From NCBI RefSeq assembly GCF_015207505.1, contig NZ_JADEWT010000073.1:1-32865 (forward strand): a DNA stretch of 32,865 bases, read 5' to 3'. The translations under genes and the position numbers were made by a program. Every line of letters begins with the position of its first letter. Position 1 is the stretch's first letter. This document shows positions 24,399 to 32,865 of the stretch, in pieces. A model generated the notes under the pieces. The model was given only the letters and a program-made list of their open reading frames with translations, searched no databases and had not been told where the DNA came from. The stretch comes from Tychonema sp. LEGE 06208. GTDB taxonomy: Bacteria > Cyanobacteriota > Cyanobacteriia > Cyanobacteriales > Microcoleaceae.

Positions 24399-27300
24399 AT
24401 GCTAAAACTTCCGGGCTACACAAATTTTCAAAAAATTAACGAAGGCGTGAAAACAGTTGTTTATCGGGGGTTGAATCTTCAGAACCAACAGGCTGTTATT
24501 GTTAAGCTACTAAGCTCTAAGTATCCACATCCCCTTGATGTTGCTAATTTAAAGTATCAATATGAAATCGCAAAAAACTTGAACATCCCAGGAGTTGTTA
24601 AGTGTTTGGGGCTGGAAAGATACCAGAACAGCTTCGCCTTAATTATGGAAGATTTTGGCGCTCAATCTTTAAATTACATCCTTGCTTCTCTCAAGAACGA
24701 TTTTATCAGCTTTCTCAGAATAGCAATTCAGTTAACGGAAACTTTAGGGCAACTCCACAAACAGCAGATCGTTCATAAAGATATTAAGCCGAAAAATATT
24801 ATCATCAATCCCGAAACTTGGTTGGTTAAAATTATAGATTTTAGCATTTCTTCTCGCCTGGGCAGAGAAAACCAAACAATTAACAATCCTAATTGTCTGG
24901 AAGGCACCCTAGCCTATATATCCCCAGAGCAAACGGGCAGGATGAATCGGTCGATTGACTATCGTACCGACTTCTACTCCTTGGGTGCAACTTTTTATGA
25001 AATGCTGACAGGTTCCCTACCTTTTGCAGCCACAGACCCAATGGAATTGATTCACTGCCATTTAGCAAAGCAACCAGTTCCGCCGATTCAGTTAAATCCA
25101 GAAATTCCCCAAGCAATTTCTGACATCGCACTCAAATTATTAGCCAAAACCGCAGAAGAGCGGTATCAAACTGCTGAGGGACTAAAAGCCGACCTAGAAA
25201 ATTGCCTAGCTCAGTTACAGGAAAGCGGCACAATTTCACGATTCATTGTAGGGTCTAAAGATTTATCTAATCAACTGCTGATCCCGCAGAACCTCTACGG
25301 CAGGAAGGAAGAGGTAGCTGTATTAATGGAAGCGTTTAAACGAACCAGTCTCGGCACAGCCGAAATGATGCTGGTCAGCGGTTCTTCGGGAATTGGCAAA
25401 TCTTGCTTAGTGAATGAAGTTCACAAACCTATTGTAGCGAAACGGGGGTATTTTATTGCTGGTAAATTTGACCAGTTTAAGCGCAATATTCCTTACGCTT
25501 CGCTGATTCAAGCTTTCCAGTCCCTCTTGCAACAGCTATTAACAGAAGATTCGGAAAAAATAGCTGTTTGGAAAGAGAAGATTTTAACGGCACTGAGTCA
25601 AAATGGTTCTCTAATTATTAATGTTATCCCCGAACTTGAACTGATTGTCGGTCATCAGCCAGAAGTACCACAACTGAGTTCCTATGAATCCCAAAACCGC
25701 TTTCATCGCGTTTTTCAACAGTTCTTCAAAGTCTTTTGTCAACCCGAACACCCCCTCGTTCTTTTCCTAGACGATATGCAGTGGGCTGATTCAGCATCCC
25801 TCAAATTAATCCAACTGCTGATGAGCGATCGCGACAGCCAATATCTGTTAACGATCGGAGCTTATCGGGATAACGAAGTGAATCCAGCTCATCCCTTGAT
25901 TCAGACATTAGAAAAGATTCGAGAAAGTGGGGCTGCCATCAATAATATTACTGTTAAACCTTTACACCTAAACCATGTCGAGCAGCTAATTGCGGACGCG
26001 CTCAATGAATCTCCCGAAGCTAGGCGTATAAAATCTTTCTCAGAACTGCTTTTCACTAAAACTCAAGGCAATCCCTTCTTCTTAACTCAACTGCTGAAAG
26101 TGTTGGATTCCCAACAACTGCTAACTTACGACACTTTTATCGGTATTTGGCAATGGGACATTGAGCAAATTCAAACCATTGGCATTGCAGATTGCAATAT
26201 CGTTGAACTGATAGCAAAGAATATTCAAAAGCTACCGGCATCAACGCAAAAACTCTTAAATTTTGCGGCTTGCATCGGCAGCACTTTTAATTTAAGCATT
26301 TTGGCAATTGTGAATGAGGAGTCAGAATCAGTTATTGCTTCAGGTCTGTGGCCGGCACTTCAGTCTGGTTTAATTTTGCCTCTGAGTGGAAACTACAAAA
26401 TCCCGCTAGTTTTTCAACAGGAGGAATTGGGCGAACTTATTCTCAGCGATTCCAGGGTTGATTATAAGTTTTTGCACGATCGCGTGCAGCAAGCCGCTTA
26501 TTCTTTGATTCCCGAATCCGAGCGAAAATTGACTCACCTGAGCATTGGCAAACTTTTGCTGCAAAATACCAGCCCTGAAGACAGAAAAGAAAATATCTTT
26601 GCTCTGGTCAATCAACTTAATTTTAGCGCTGACTTAATAGTTGGGCAAGTAGAAAAAGATGAACTAGCTTTCCTCAATCTAATTGCCGGTCAGAAAGCAA
26701 AAGCAGCGACAGCTTACGAAGCTGCTGCCAGGTATCTAAATATTGGTTTGGAACTCCTTGCTGCTAATAGCTGGCAGAGTCAGTATAAATTGACTCTCAA
26801 CCTCCATGTAGAAGCAGTAGAAACAGAATTTTTAAACACCAACTTCAAGCACTCTGAACTACTAGCTGAAGCTGTTTTACAAAAGGCAAAAACCCTACTT
26901 GACAAGGTGAAAGTATACGAGTTACAAATTCAATCTTATATCGCTCAAAACCAGCTCGTTAAAGCTATTGATATGGGTTGGGAAATATTGGAAATGCTGG
27001 GGGTTTCTCCCAAATTGCTAGCAGCCGGGAATCCCTCACTCAAATTGCCTTCGTTGATAGATTTGGAAAATGTTCCCGAAATGAACGCTCCTGATAAGCT
27101 GGCGGCGATGCGGCTGCTGATGACTATCTCAGCTCCCGCTTCTATTGCCAAGCCTGAGATGGTTTTGCAGATCGTATTGACTCAAATTAATCTCTGCATT
27201 GAAAACGGTCATTCAGCGCTAGCAGCTTACGCTTACAGCATTTATGGCTTGCTCCTATGTGCAGCACTTGGAGATTTAGAGGCAGGATATTATTCCGGTC

Positions 27301-29963
27301 AGATAGCTTTGAAGCTGTTAGAGCAATTTAATGCTAAAGAACTGACAGCTAAAGTGTACACTCTGTTTAACGTTACTATCAGACATTGGAAAGAACACGC
27401 TAGGGAAACAATAGATCCTTTGCAAGAAGGGGTTCAAAGCGGTCTGGATACTGGAGATGTAGAATATGCTGGCTATTGTGCTTTGAACTCTTGCGCTCAT
27501 ATATTTTTAATTGGCAACTACCTAGAATCTGTAGAGTCGCGCCAAGCTCATTATCTCAATTTACTGCTGAAACTCAAACAAGAATTTGGGCTATACTACA
27601 TTAAGATATGGAGGCAGATAGTTTTGAATCTTTTCCGACCTACTGCTGACAAATGTTGCTTAATTGGCGAAAGCTTTAATGAAGTAGAAATGCTGCCTAT
27701 CTTAGAAACAGCAAATAACCAGATATCCCTTTTTGCTGCCTATCTTGCTAAAGCAATTCTATCTTACTTATTTAAAGAGTTTGCTGCTGCCGTTGAAAAT
27801 GCTTCTATCGCTGAAAAATATAAAGCATCCGCACCCGGACACATGACGGTTGCCGTTCACAACTTCTACTATTCGCTAGCTCTTCTGGCTCAGTATCCCA
27901 ATGTCCGATATCAAGCTGAATCGGGGAGGGAGAGCGAGCAACAAGAAGCTCTGGCTATTGTGGAGTTGAATCAGGAAAAAATGAAGGGCTGGGCTTACCA
28001 TGCTCCGGCTAATTATCAGCATAAATACGAGCTGGTTGAGGCAGAAATAGCGCGGGTGAAAGGGCAAAATTGGGAAGCGATGGAGTATTACGATCTCGCC
28101 ATCGCGGGAGCTAAAAAACAGGGGTACGTTCAGGAGGAAGCGATCGCTTACGAACTGGCGGCTGAATTTTATTTGGCGGCCCGAAGAGAGGAGATCGGTC
28201 AGACTTACATGGCATCAGCATACTACGGCTACGCTCGGTGGGGAGCGAAGACTAAGGTCGCAGATTTGGAGTCAAGATATCCTCCGCTTCTTTCTCTAAT
28301 ATCTGCTGCTAAGAACGCCAGCTTTGAGGGAACTACCTCTCCAGCAACAACAGCTACAAATAGTACAACAGGTAATTCTTTCCTCGATTTAGCAACAGTA
28401 ATGAAGGCTTCGCAAGTTTTAGCGAGCGAAGTTGTTTTGAGTAAATTGCTCGAAAAATTGCTAAAAATTCTGATGGAGAACGCTGGCGCCCAAAGCGGTT
28501 CTTTGATTTTAGCAAAAGATGGCAACTTGTTAATAGAAGCGTCTGGTTCTGTAGAACGAGATCTGATAACAGTACAGCAGTCGCTTCCAATCGCTTTCAG
28601 CCAGGATTTGCCATTGTCTCTAATAAATTATGTAGTCCGAACGAAAAGAGATGTTGTTTTAGATGATGCCGGGAGGGATGAACTCTTCAAAAATGATATT
28701 TACCTAGTCAAAAACAATACTAAGTCTGTTTTATGTACGCCTATTATTAATCAAGGTACTTTAATTGCTGTGCTTTATTTAGAAAATAATCTGGCAGCGG
28801 GTGTTTTCACAGCAGAACGACAGTCAATTTTAAAGCTTCTTTCTACTCAAGCTGCGATTTCTTTAGACAACGCTTTTCTCTATAGAAAATTGTCGGCAGC
28901 TAATGAAAAATTGCAGGAGTACAGCGAGACTTTAGAGGCGAAAGTGCAAGAGAGAACGCGGGAAGTTACAGAAAAAAACGCGCTCTTACAGCAGGAAATT
29001 AGCGAGCGAATTTCTATTGAATCAGCTTTGAGGCAGTCAGAAGTGCAGTTGAGAGAACAAGCAGTTCAGCTAGAAATTGCTCTGATCGAATTGCAGCAGA
29101 CTCAGGCTCAAATGATTCAAACTGAAAAAATGTCAAGTTTGGGACAGCTAGTTGCAGGGATTGCTCACGAAATTAACAATCCGATAAATTTCATTTACGG
29201 TAATCTTACTTACGCAACTGAATATATGCAAAATTTGCTAAAACTGATCGATACCTACCAGCGGACATACCCGAATCTTACTCCTGAATTGGCAGCAGTA
29301 ACAGAGGAAATTGAACTTGATTTCCTCAAACAAGACTTGCTGCAAATTCTGAAGTCGATGAATGTTGGAGCCGAGCGCATCCGCAATATTGTGATAGGTT
29401 TGCGGAATTTTTCGCGCCTTTCTGAGAGCGAGATGAAGCGGGTTGACATTCACGAAGGGATTGAGAGCACGCTGCTGATTTTGCAGCACCGCCTGAACTC
29501 AGCGGTAAAGCTGGGGGATGGAGATGATAGCGGCGACGAGGGAGGCATTGCGAGCAGAGAAATTCAAGTTGTTAAAGAATACGGGAACCTGCCTTTAGTC
29601 GAGTGTTCTGCTGGAGAACTCAATCAGGTGTTTGTGAATATTCTAGGCAATGCGATCGATGCGCTGGTACAGTTGGATAACCGGCAGTGTCCAACGCCTG
29701 CGATTCGGATTCGCACAGAGGTAAAAGGCACTAGCGCCATCGTCTCAATTGCAGACAACGGACTTGGAATGAGTGAATCAGTCCGTGTGAGGGTATTCGA
29801 TCCCTTTTTTACCACTAAGCCTGTAGGTTCGGGGACTGGTCTGGGCTTGTCTGTTTCGCACTCAATTATTGTACAAAAACACGGCGGGAAGTTAACGTGC
29901 ATTTCAGCACCGAGACGGGGAGCTGAGTTTGTTTTGGAGATTCCGTTATCTCCGGGTATATAG
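24399..29963 (+). CDS. Trifunctional Ser/Thr kinase-ATPase-sensor histidine kinase
   Basis: An 1854-aa paralogue of the protein at 8894-14329, with colinear N-terminal domains: Ser/Thr kinase with Lys36, HKDIKPKN (126-133) and DFS (147-149); AAA-like ATPase with GSSGIGKS and LFLDDMQWAD; long helical region; then a GAF domain. A coiled coil leads to the HisKA domain with His1590 in VAGIAHEINNP and a HATPase with NAIDAL, ADNGLGM and GSGTGLGLS. An acidic Gly/Asp insertion (GDGDDSGDEGG) sits inside the HisKA-HATPase linker. This kinase core is unlike that of its paralogue and close to the REC-HK at 14719-15993. It lacks a receiver domain and a membrane segment. No partner regulator follows; the next sequence is an insertion element. 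Confidence 0.95.
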   Translation: MLKLPGYTNFQKINEGVKTVVYRGLNLQNQQAVIVKLLSSKYPHPLDVANLKYQYEIAKNLNIPGVVKCLGLERYQNSFALIMEDFGAQSLNYILASLKNDFISFLRIAIQLTETLGQLHKQQIVHKDIKPKNIIINPETWLVKIIDFSISSRLGRENQTINNPNCLEGTLAYISPEQTGRMNRSIDYRTDFYSLGATFYEMLTGSLPFAATDPMELIHCHLAKQPVPPIQLNPEIPQAISDIALKLLAKTAEERYQTAEGLKADLENCLAQLQESGTISRFIVGSKDLSNQLLIPQNLYGRKEEVAVLMEAFKRTSLGTAEMMLVSGSSGIGKSCLVNEVHKPIVAKRGYFIAGKFDQFKRNIPYASLIQAFQSLLQQLLTEDSEKIAVWKEKILTALSQNGSLIINVIPELELIVGHQPEVPQLSSYESQNRFHRVFQQFFKVFCQPEHPLVLFLDDMQWADSASLKLIQLLMSDRDSQYLLTIGAYRDNEVNPAHPLIQTLEKIRESGAAINNITVKPLHLNHVEQLIADALNESPEARRIKSFSELLFTKTQGNPFFLTQLLKVLDSQQLLTYDTFIGIWQWDIEQIQTIGIADCNIVELIAKNIQKLPASTQKLLNFAACIGSTFNLSILAIVNEESESVIASGLWPALQSGLILPLSGNYKIPLVFQQEELGELILSDSRVDYKFLHDRVQQAAYSLIPESERKLTHLSIGKLLLQNTSPEDRKENIFALVNQLNFSADLIVGQVEKDELAFLNLIAGQKAKAATAYEAAARYLNIGLELLAANSWQSQYKLTLNLHVEAVETEFLNTNFKHSELLAEAVLQKAKTLLDKVKVYELQIQSYIAQNQLVKAIDMGWEILEMLGVSPKLLAAGNPSLKLPSLIDLENVPEMNAPDKLAAMRLLMTISAPASIAKPEMVLQIVLTQINLCIENGHSALAAYAYSIYGLLLCAALGDLEAGYYSGQIALKLLEQFNAKELTAKVYTLFNVTIRHWKEHARETIDPLQEGVQSGLDTGDVEYAGYCALNSCAHIFLIGNYLESVESRQAHYLNLLLKLKQEFGLYYIKIWRQIVLNLFRPTADKCCLIGESFNEVEMLPILETANNQISLFAAYLAKAILSYLFKEFAAAVENASIAEKYKASAPGHMTVAVHNFYYSLALLAQYPNVRYQAESGRESEQQEALAIVELNQEKMKGWAYHAPANYQHKYELVEAEIARVKGQNWEAMEYYDLAIAGAKKQGYVQEEAIAYELAAEFYLAARREEIGQTYMASAYYGYARWGAKTKVADLESRYPPLLSLISAAKNASFEGTTSPATTATNSTTGNSFLDLATVMKASQVLASEVVLSKLLEKLLKILMENAGAQSGSLILAKDGNLLIEASGSVERDLITVQQSLPIAFSQDLPLSLINYVVRTKRDVVLDDAGRDELFKNDIYLVKNNTKSVLCTPIINQGTLIAVLYLENNLAAGVFTAERQSILKLLSTQAAISLDNAFLYRKLSAANEKLQEYSETLEAKVQERTREVTEKNALLQQEISERISIESALRQSEVQLREQAVQLEIALIELQQTQAQMIQTEKMSSLGQLVAGIAHEINNPINFIYGNLTYATEYMQNLLKLIDTYQRTYPNLTPELAAVTEEIELDFLKQDLLQILKSMNVGAERIRNIVIGLRNFSRLSESEMKRVDIHEGIESTLLILQHRLNSAVKLGDGDDSGDEGGIASREIQVVKEYGNLPLVECSAGELNQVFVNILGNAIDALVQLDNRQCPTPAIRIRTEVKGTSAIVSIADNGLGMSESVRVRVFDPFFTTKPVGSGTGLGLSVSHSIIVQKHGGKLTCISAPRRGAEFVLEIPLSPGI

Positions 29964-30079
29964 ATGTTTTGCTAGTACATGATTTAGTTGAGTTTATAGG
30001 AGAATTTGGACAGACAACAGGCAACCAATTTTTGAAGTGCATCAACCCATTTAGTCTCATTAATCCTACTACTTTTGTT

Positions 30080-31591
30080 ACTGTAGTTTAGACTAAAAAA
30101 TGAGCGCAGCTAAAAGTAGCCACCTTTGAATCTCAGGCAAGCTGTTGCTTAAAAACTCAAGAAGTAGAAGATTAAATAGCTAACCTTGAAGACTTTTTGC
30201 GTCGAGAAACCCGTTTTTTGACAGTGGGATAGCATGGTGCCTTGGTACGTACCTTTCCTTTTTCCCAACCGGGAGATTTTCCCCTATGTTTAGGGATTTT
30301 AGTAGAAGTACCAATGTCAACTAAAAGCGAAAACATTGATTGGGCAACACGTCCAGGAGTTACATTGATATTAGCAGATTGCCCCGCGTAGTATATTTTC
30401 AACCACTAAATCCCTAGCCGTCCCAGAGTTGCCAACTCATCAACGGCATTAAATCGCTCCACCGTTCACATTGTTCGGGAGTTCTCAAGTTAGGCAATGT
30501 CCAATGTAATCGTTGCGAATGCAAATCGATACCAATGATCCACTCCAAAACGTCGTAAATACTTAAACCAAACAGTTTCGCTTGGGTAGAGTTCGTTCTC
30601 CAACCCAAGCCAACCATAAGGGTGGAAACGGCTGACCGTTTGACATGGGCTTCATTCTTTCGACCAGGATTAAATTGACTTTTTGTCCAGGGGCACGATA
30701 AAAATGTAAGTCAATCCATTGTCTGACTCGTCCTGGGTCCCAAATCTGGATGTTCGTCAATTTCAATCGCAGTATCAGCTTCGAGCCATGTAGTTGGGTC
30801 GTTAAGTCTCATTTTTTGCCCATGTTTCCGTGGTCTACCGCGACCACTATAAGCTGGTGGTGCTGACCATAAGCAGGCATTTTTTCGGACTCTCATTAAA
30901 CAATCAGCAAGGATGGAAGCTTGCGTTAGCGCCAGCACCCAACTTGCATTTCCATATTCAGCATCCAAAACTGCTAAAACTGGGTTGACACTCTGTTCAC
31001 AGACAAGTTTGAGTTGGGAAGCTGCTTGAAGTATGGGTGAAGACCCACTACTAATTCTTTCATGAAGTAGGGGTAATGCCCAACTTCCTTGTACTTCAGG
31101 TATCCACGCAATTGTACTGTATCCCTGTCCAACAATGGAGCCCCTCTGATATTCATGGGTTCTGTCTTTTAACGTTTTGGCATCTGGTCTCCCCCATGCA
31201 GTGTGGTCGATTGCCACTAATATGTGTTCCGTTGGGAGTGCTTCTTTCTGTAATTGCTCCAGATACAGCAGCATCAGTTTTTTTCGGTCTGGTCTACAGT
31301 CTTGTAACGCTTCATAGATGCTTGGCCATTGACGCTTGAATAATGGATTGAGTGAAAATTCCGCTAAACACGACGCATTCGGAGTGGTCATCACTGCATC
31401 CATCAGCTCGAATGTTGCATCTTTCGCCAGCACCAATAACTCGTATGCTGCTTGACGAAAGTCCTTTAATCGTTCACTGTTCATTTAAGGAGTGGATAGG
31501 TTTTATTTTTCACCCTCATTCTCTCCTGGCGCGGTGGCTCTAGTTCTTCTGAAAGCCACCGTTCTCATCTTTGGTTAGTCTAAACTACAGT
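30080..31591 (-). mobile_element. Complete but decayed IS with 17-bp perfect ends
   Basis: A 1512-bp insertion sequence bounded by perfect 17-nt inverted repeats, ACTGTAGTTTAGACTAA at 30080-30096 and its complement at 31575-31591. Similarity continues imperfectly inwards. A subterminal hairpin GGTGGCT...AGCCACC lies at 31533-31560. The transposase inside is frameshifted, so the copy is non-autonomous. No clear target-site duplication was found next to the ends. Confidence 0.85.
30172..31484 (-). pseudogene. DDE transposase, multiply frameshifted
   Basis: Read from the ATG at 31484, the first 257 codons give an intact N-terminal part with candidate catalytic residues Asp93 (VAIDHTAWGRPD) and Asp174 (AVLDAEYGNASW), then a frame break near 30740. 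Further pieces follow in other frames: IWDPGRVRQWIDLHFYRAPG, GQPFPPLWLAWVGE, LHWTLPNLRTPEQCERWSDL, and the basic C-terminus TPGRVAQSMFSL...PKHRGKSPGWEKGK. Together they cover a transposase of about 430 aa of a type common in cyanobacteria. The region with the third acidic residue is disrupted. The family is probably IS4- or IS701-like but this was not verified. Confidence 0.85.
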
Positions 31592-32046
31592 CTTGACTAA
31601 TATGAGTAATGTACTGTGAGAAATTTTGATCCCCGTAAGTTTTTCCAAATCTTTTTCTGCCGTTTGATAAGATTCGTTGGCACTGATTAAAAGACAGCAA
31701 TTTTCCATCAGTGGACTAAATTGACTGTAAGCTTTTAAGCCAAAATATTTTGCCTGATTATCTGTAATGTCGAGGGAGCCGATTATTGATTTTATTTTTC
31801 GGGGTTTTCCTGTTTTAATTCCTGATACTGCTGAAAAAAAAAGCTACCTAGTTCTGGAGCAACTTCTGATAACATTTGCTGACGAACTGATTTTTCTATA
31901 CTTTCAAAACTTTTTAATTCGGTTGGAGCTGTATTTCTGTAAAGAATTTCTGCTGCCGCTTTTAAGTGGGCTTTTAGCTGTTGTTGGTCTGAGGGTGTCA
32001 TTTTCTTTACCTCATTTTTATTTAACGATTTTACTAGCTTTTTCAT
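31592..32046 (-). pseudogene. ISKra4-type transposase, 5' part, truncated by IS insertion
   Basis: Read from the ATG at 32046: an N-terminal helical segment (TPSDQQQLKAHLKAAAEILY) and VRQQMLSEVAPELGSFF, typical of ISKra4-family transposases. A frame change in the A-rich run near 31793 leads into KSIIGSLDITDNQAKYFGLK and LMENCCLLISANESYQTAEK, ending in KISHSTLLILVK exactly at the border of the IS at 31591. The gene was therefore cut by that insertion. The remaining 3' part was not recognised beyond the other IS end. The frame change could be decay or a natural frameshift site. Confidence 0.75.
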
Positions 32047-32277
32047 TTTAACCCTTTTTTGACATATTCGCAAAAGTGAGATGCACCCACCGTATAGACC
32101 ATAAAGTATTACTCAAAAAAATAAACACATACCCCAATATCAATACTTCGGACAGTTTTGGAAGAGGGACGCGAGGCTCGCCGAGCTACAAAAGTTATTG
32201 GAATCTGAATCAAAAATCAAAAAAAAGGCAATTTTTAGGTTAAGGTCAAAAAACACACGAATTTAAAAAACTGCCTC
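32047..32277. other. Region between transposase remnants
   Basis: Upstream flank of the ISKra4-type gene. The stretch GGTGCATCTCACTTTTGCGA (minus strand, about 32070-32090) may be the terminal repeat of that element; this is inferred from its position only. No gene was found. Confidence 0.3.
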
Positions 32278-32685
32278 ATGAATATTCTTGAATCTATTTT
32301 ACAACAAATGCCAGGTATTAGTCAAGCTCAAAAGAAGTTTATGGTGATTTTATTTTCCACCATATTGCTTGTTTATGGCAAGGTTAATTTTACCAATCTG
32401 AGTCGTTATAGCTGTTTGAGTGAAAAAACCAATCGTCGCCACTTTTTCAAAAGCTTTGATTTTCCCGCATTTAATAAATTATTTCTCAATAAATCCTTAG
32501 ATCATCAGCGAACACTTATTGCCGTTATCGATTGTTCTTTTATCCCCAAAAGTGGCAAAAAAACTGAAGGCAAAGCTAGTTTTTATAATGGTGTATCTGG
32601 CAGACCTGAAGAGGGATTAGAAAGGGAGCATCTCAAATATGTAATGAGTATAAATACTACTCAGGCCAAAGCGAGATTTAAATAA
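32278..32685 (+). pseudogene. N-terminal fragment of a second DDE transposase
   Basis: A 135-aa reading frame that begins as a normal transposase: MNILESILQQMPGISQAQKK, then VNFTNLSRYSCLSEKTNRR, and the first catalytic Asp85 in AVIDCSFIPKSGKKTEGKA. It loses similarity after FYNGVSGRPEEGLE and stops soon after. The full-length family is about three times longer, so this is a truncated relic, perhaps cut by a rearrangement near 32625. Confidence 0.75.
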
Positions 32686-32822
32686 GCACAACGATGTTTC
32701 AGAACTTGAGCCAGATTGTCACGATTCCATTGTGCCCCCAGGGTAAACGCATCTTAATTTCAACCTAAAACATGATAAGATGAAGTATTGGGCTAAATCA
32801 AGTGCGTAATTAGGTGCGATGG

Positions 32823-32865
32823 ATGGCAAAAGGGTTTACTTCGACTTTAACTGCCCAACAAAAAA
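32823..32865 (+). CDS. Possible start of a gene running off the window
   Basis: An ATG at 32823 opens a frame MAKGFTSTLTAQQK that continues to the window edge. An upstream ATG in another frame exists. No RBS is clear and the product is unknown; it could be another transposase. Confidence 0.25.
   Translation, partial: MAKGFTSTLTAQQK

Overview
The window looks like a chromosomal stretch of a filamentous cyanobacterium. HIP1-type GCGATCGC octamers are scattered through it, the ammonia-lyase closely matches the cyanobacterial (Anabaena-type) PAL, there are two giant Ser/Thr kinase/ATPase/histidine kinase proteins of a type common in filamentous cyanobacteria, and there are several cyanobacterial-style insertion sequences and foldback elements. 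The genus cannot be fixed from the sequence alone; a Microcoleus/Oscillatoria-like or Nostoc-like organism would fit.

Layout. (1) 158-2222, minus strand: a pirin, a 45-aa protein and an HTH regulator. (2) 2636-8641, plus strand: a compact putative phenylpropanoid-type cluster. It holds a phenylalanine ammonia-lyase preceded by a perfect CRP-type operator, a 110-aa protein built on a duplicated TVxQC...PxxWQQFY motif, an acyl/aryl-CoA ligase, a KAS III-like thiolase-fold enzyme that lacks the usual catalytic His, and a short-chain dehydrogenase. The intergenic gaps carry stem-loops. (3) 8894-17997, plus strand: a signalling block made of a 1811-aa trifunctional kinase, a REC-histidine kinase and a REC-GGDEF-EAL protein. 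(4) 17998-19310: a graveyard of mobile-element remnants (IS630 transposase tail, small MITE, frameshifted tyrosine recombinase, tandem repeat). (5) 19311-24023, plus strand: an acetoacetate-decarboxylase-like protein, a squalene-synthase-like enzyme and a large FAD-dependent oxidoreductase. (6) 24399-29963: a second giant trifunctional kinase, paralogous to the first over its N-terminal part. (7) 30080-32865: nested, decayed insertion sequences.

How it may work together (inference). PAL would make cinnamate, the ligase would activate it, the KAS III-like protein would transfer or condense the acyl group, and the SDR would reduce a keto or hydroxyl group. The cluster could respond to cAMP through a SyCRP1-type regulator. 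In the second metabolic set, a squalene-synthase-fold enzyme is followed by a flavoprotein, which resembles the arrangement of C30 terpenoid pathways. The signalling block suggests relay from a multi-input kinase to a cyclic-di-GMP phosphodiesterase output. No rRNA, tRNA or CRISPR array was recognised.
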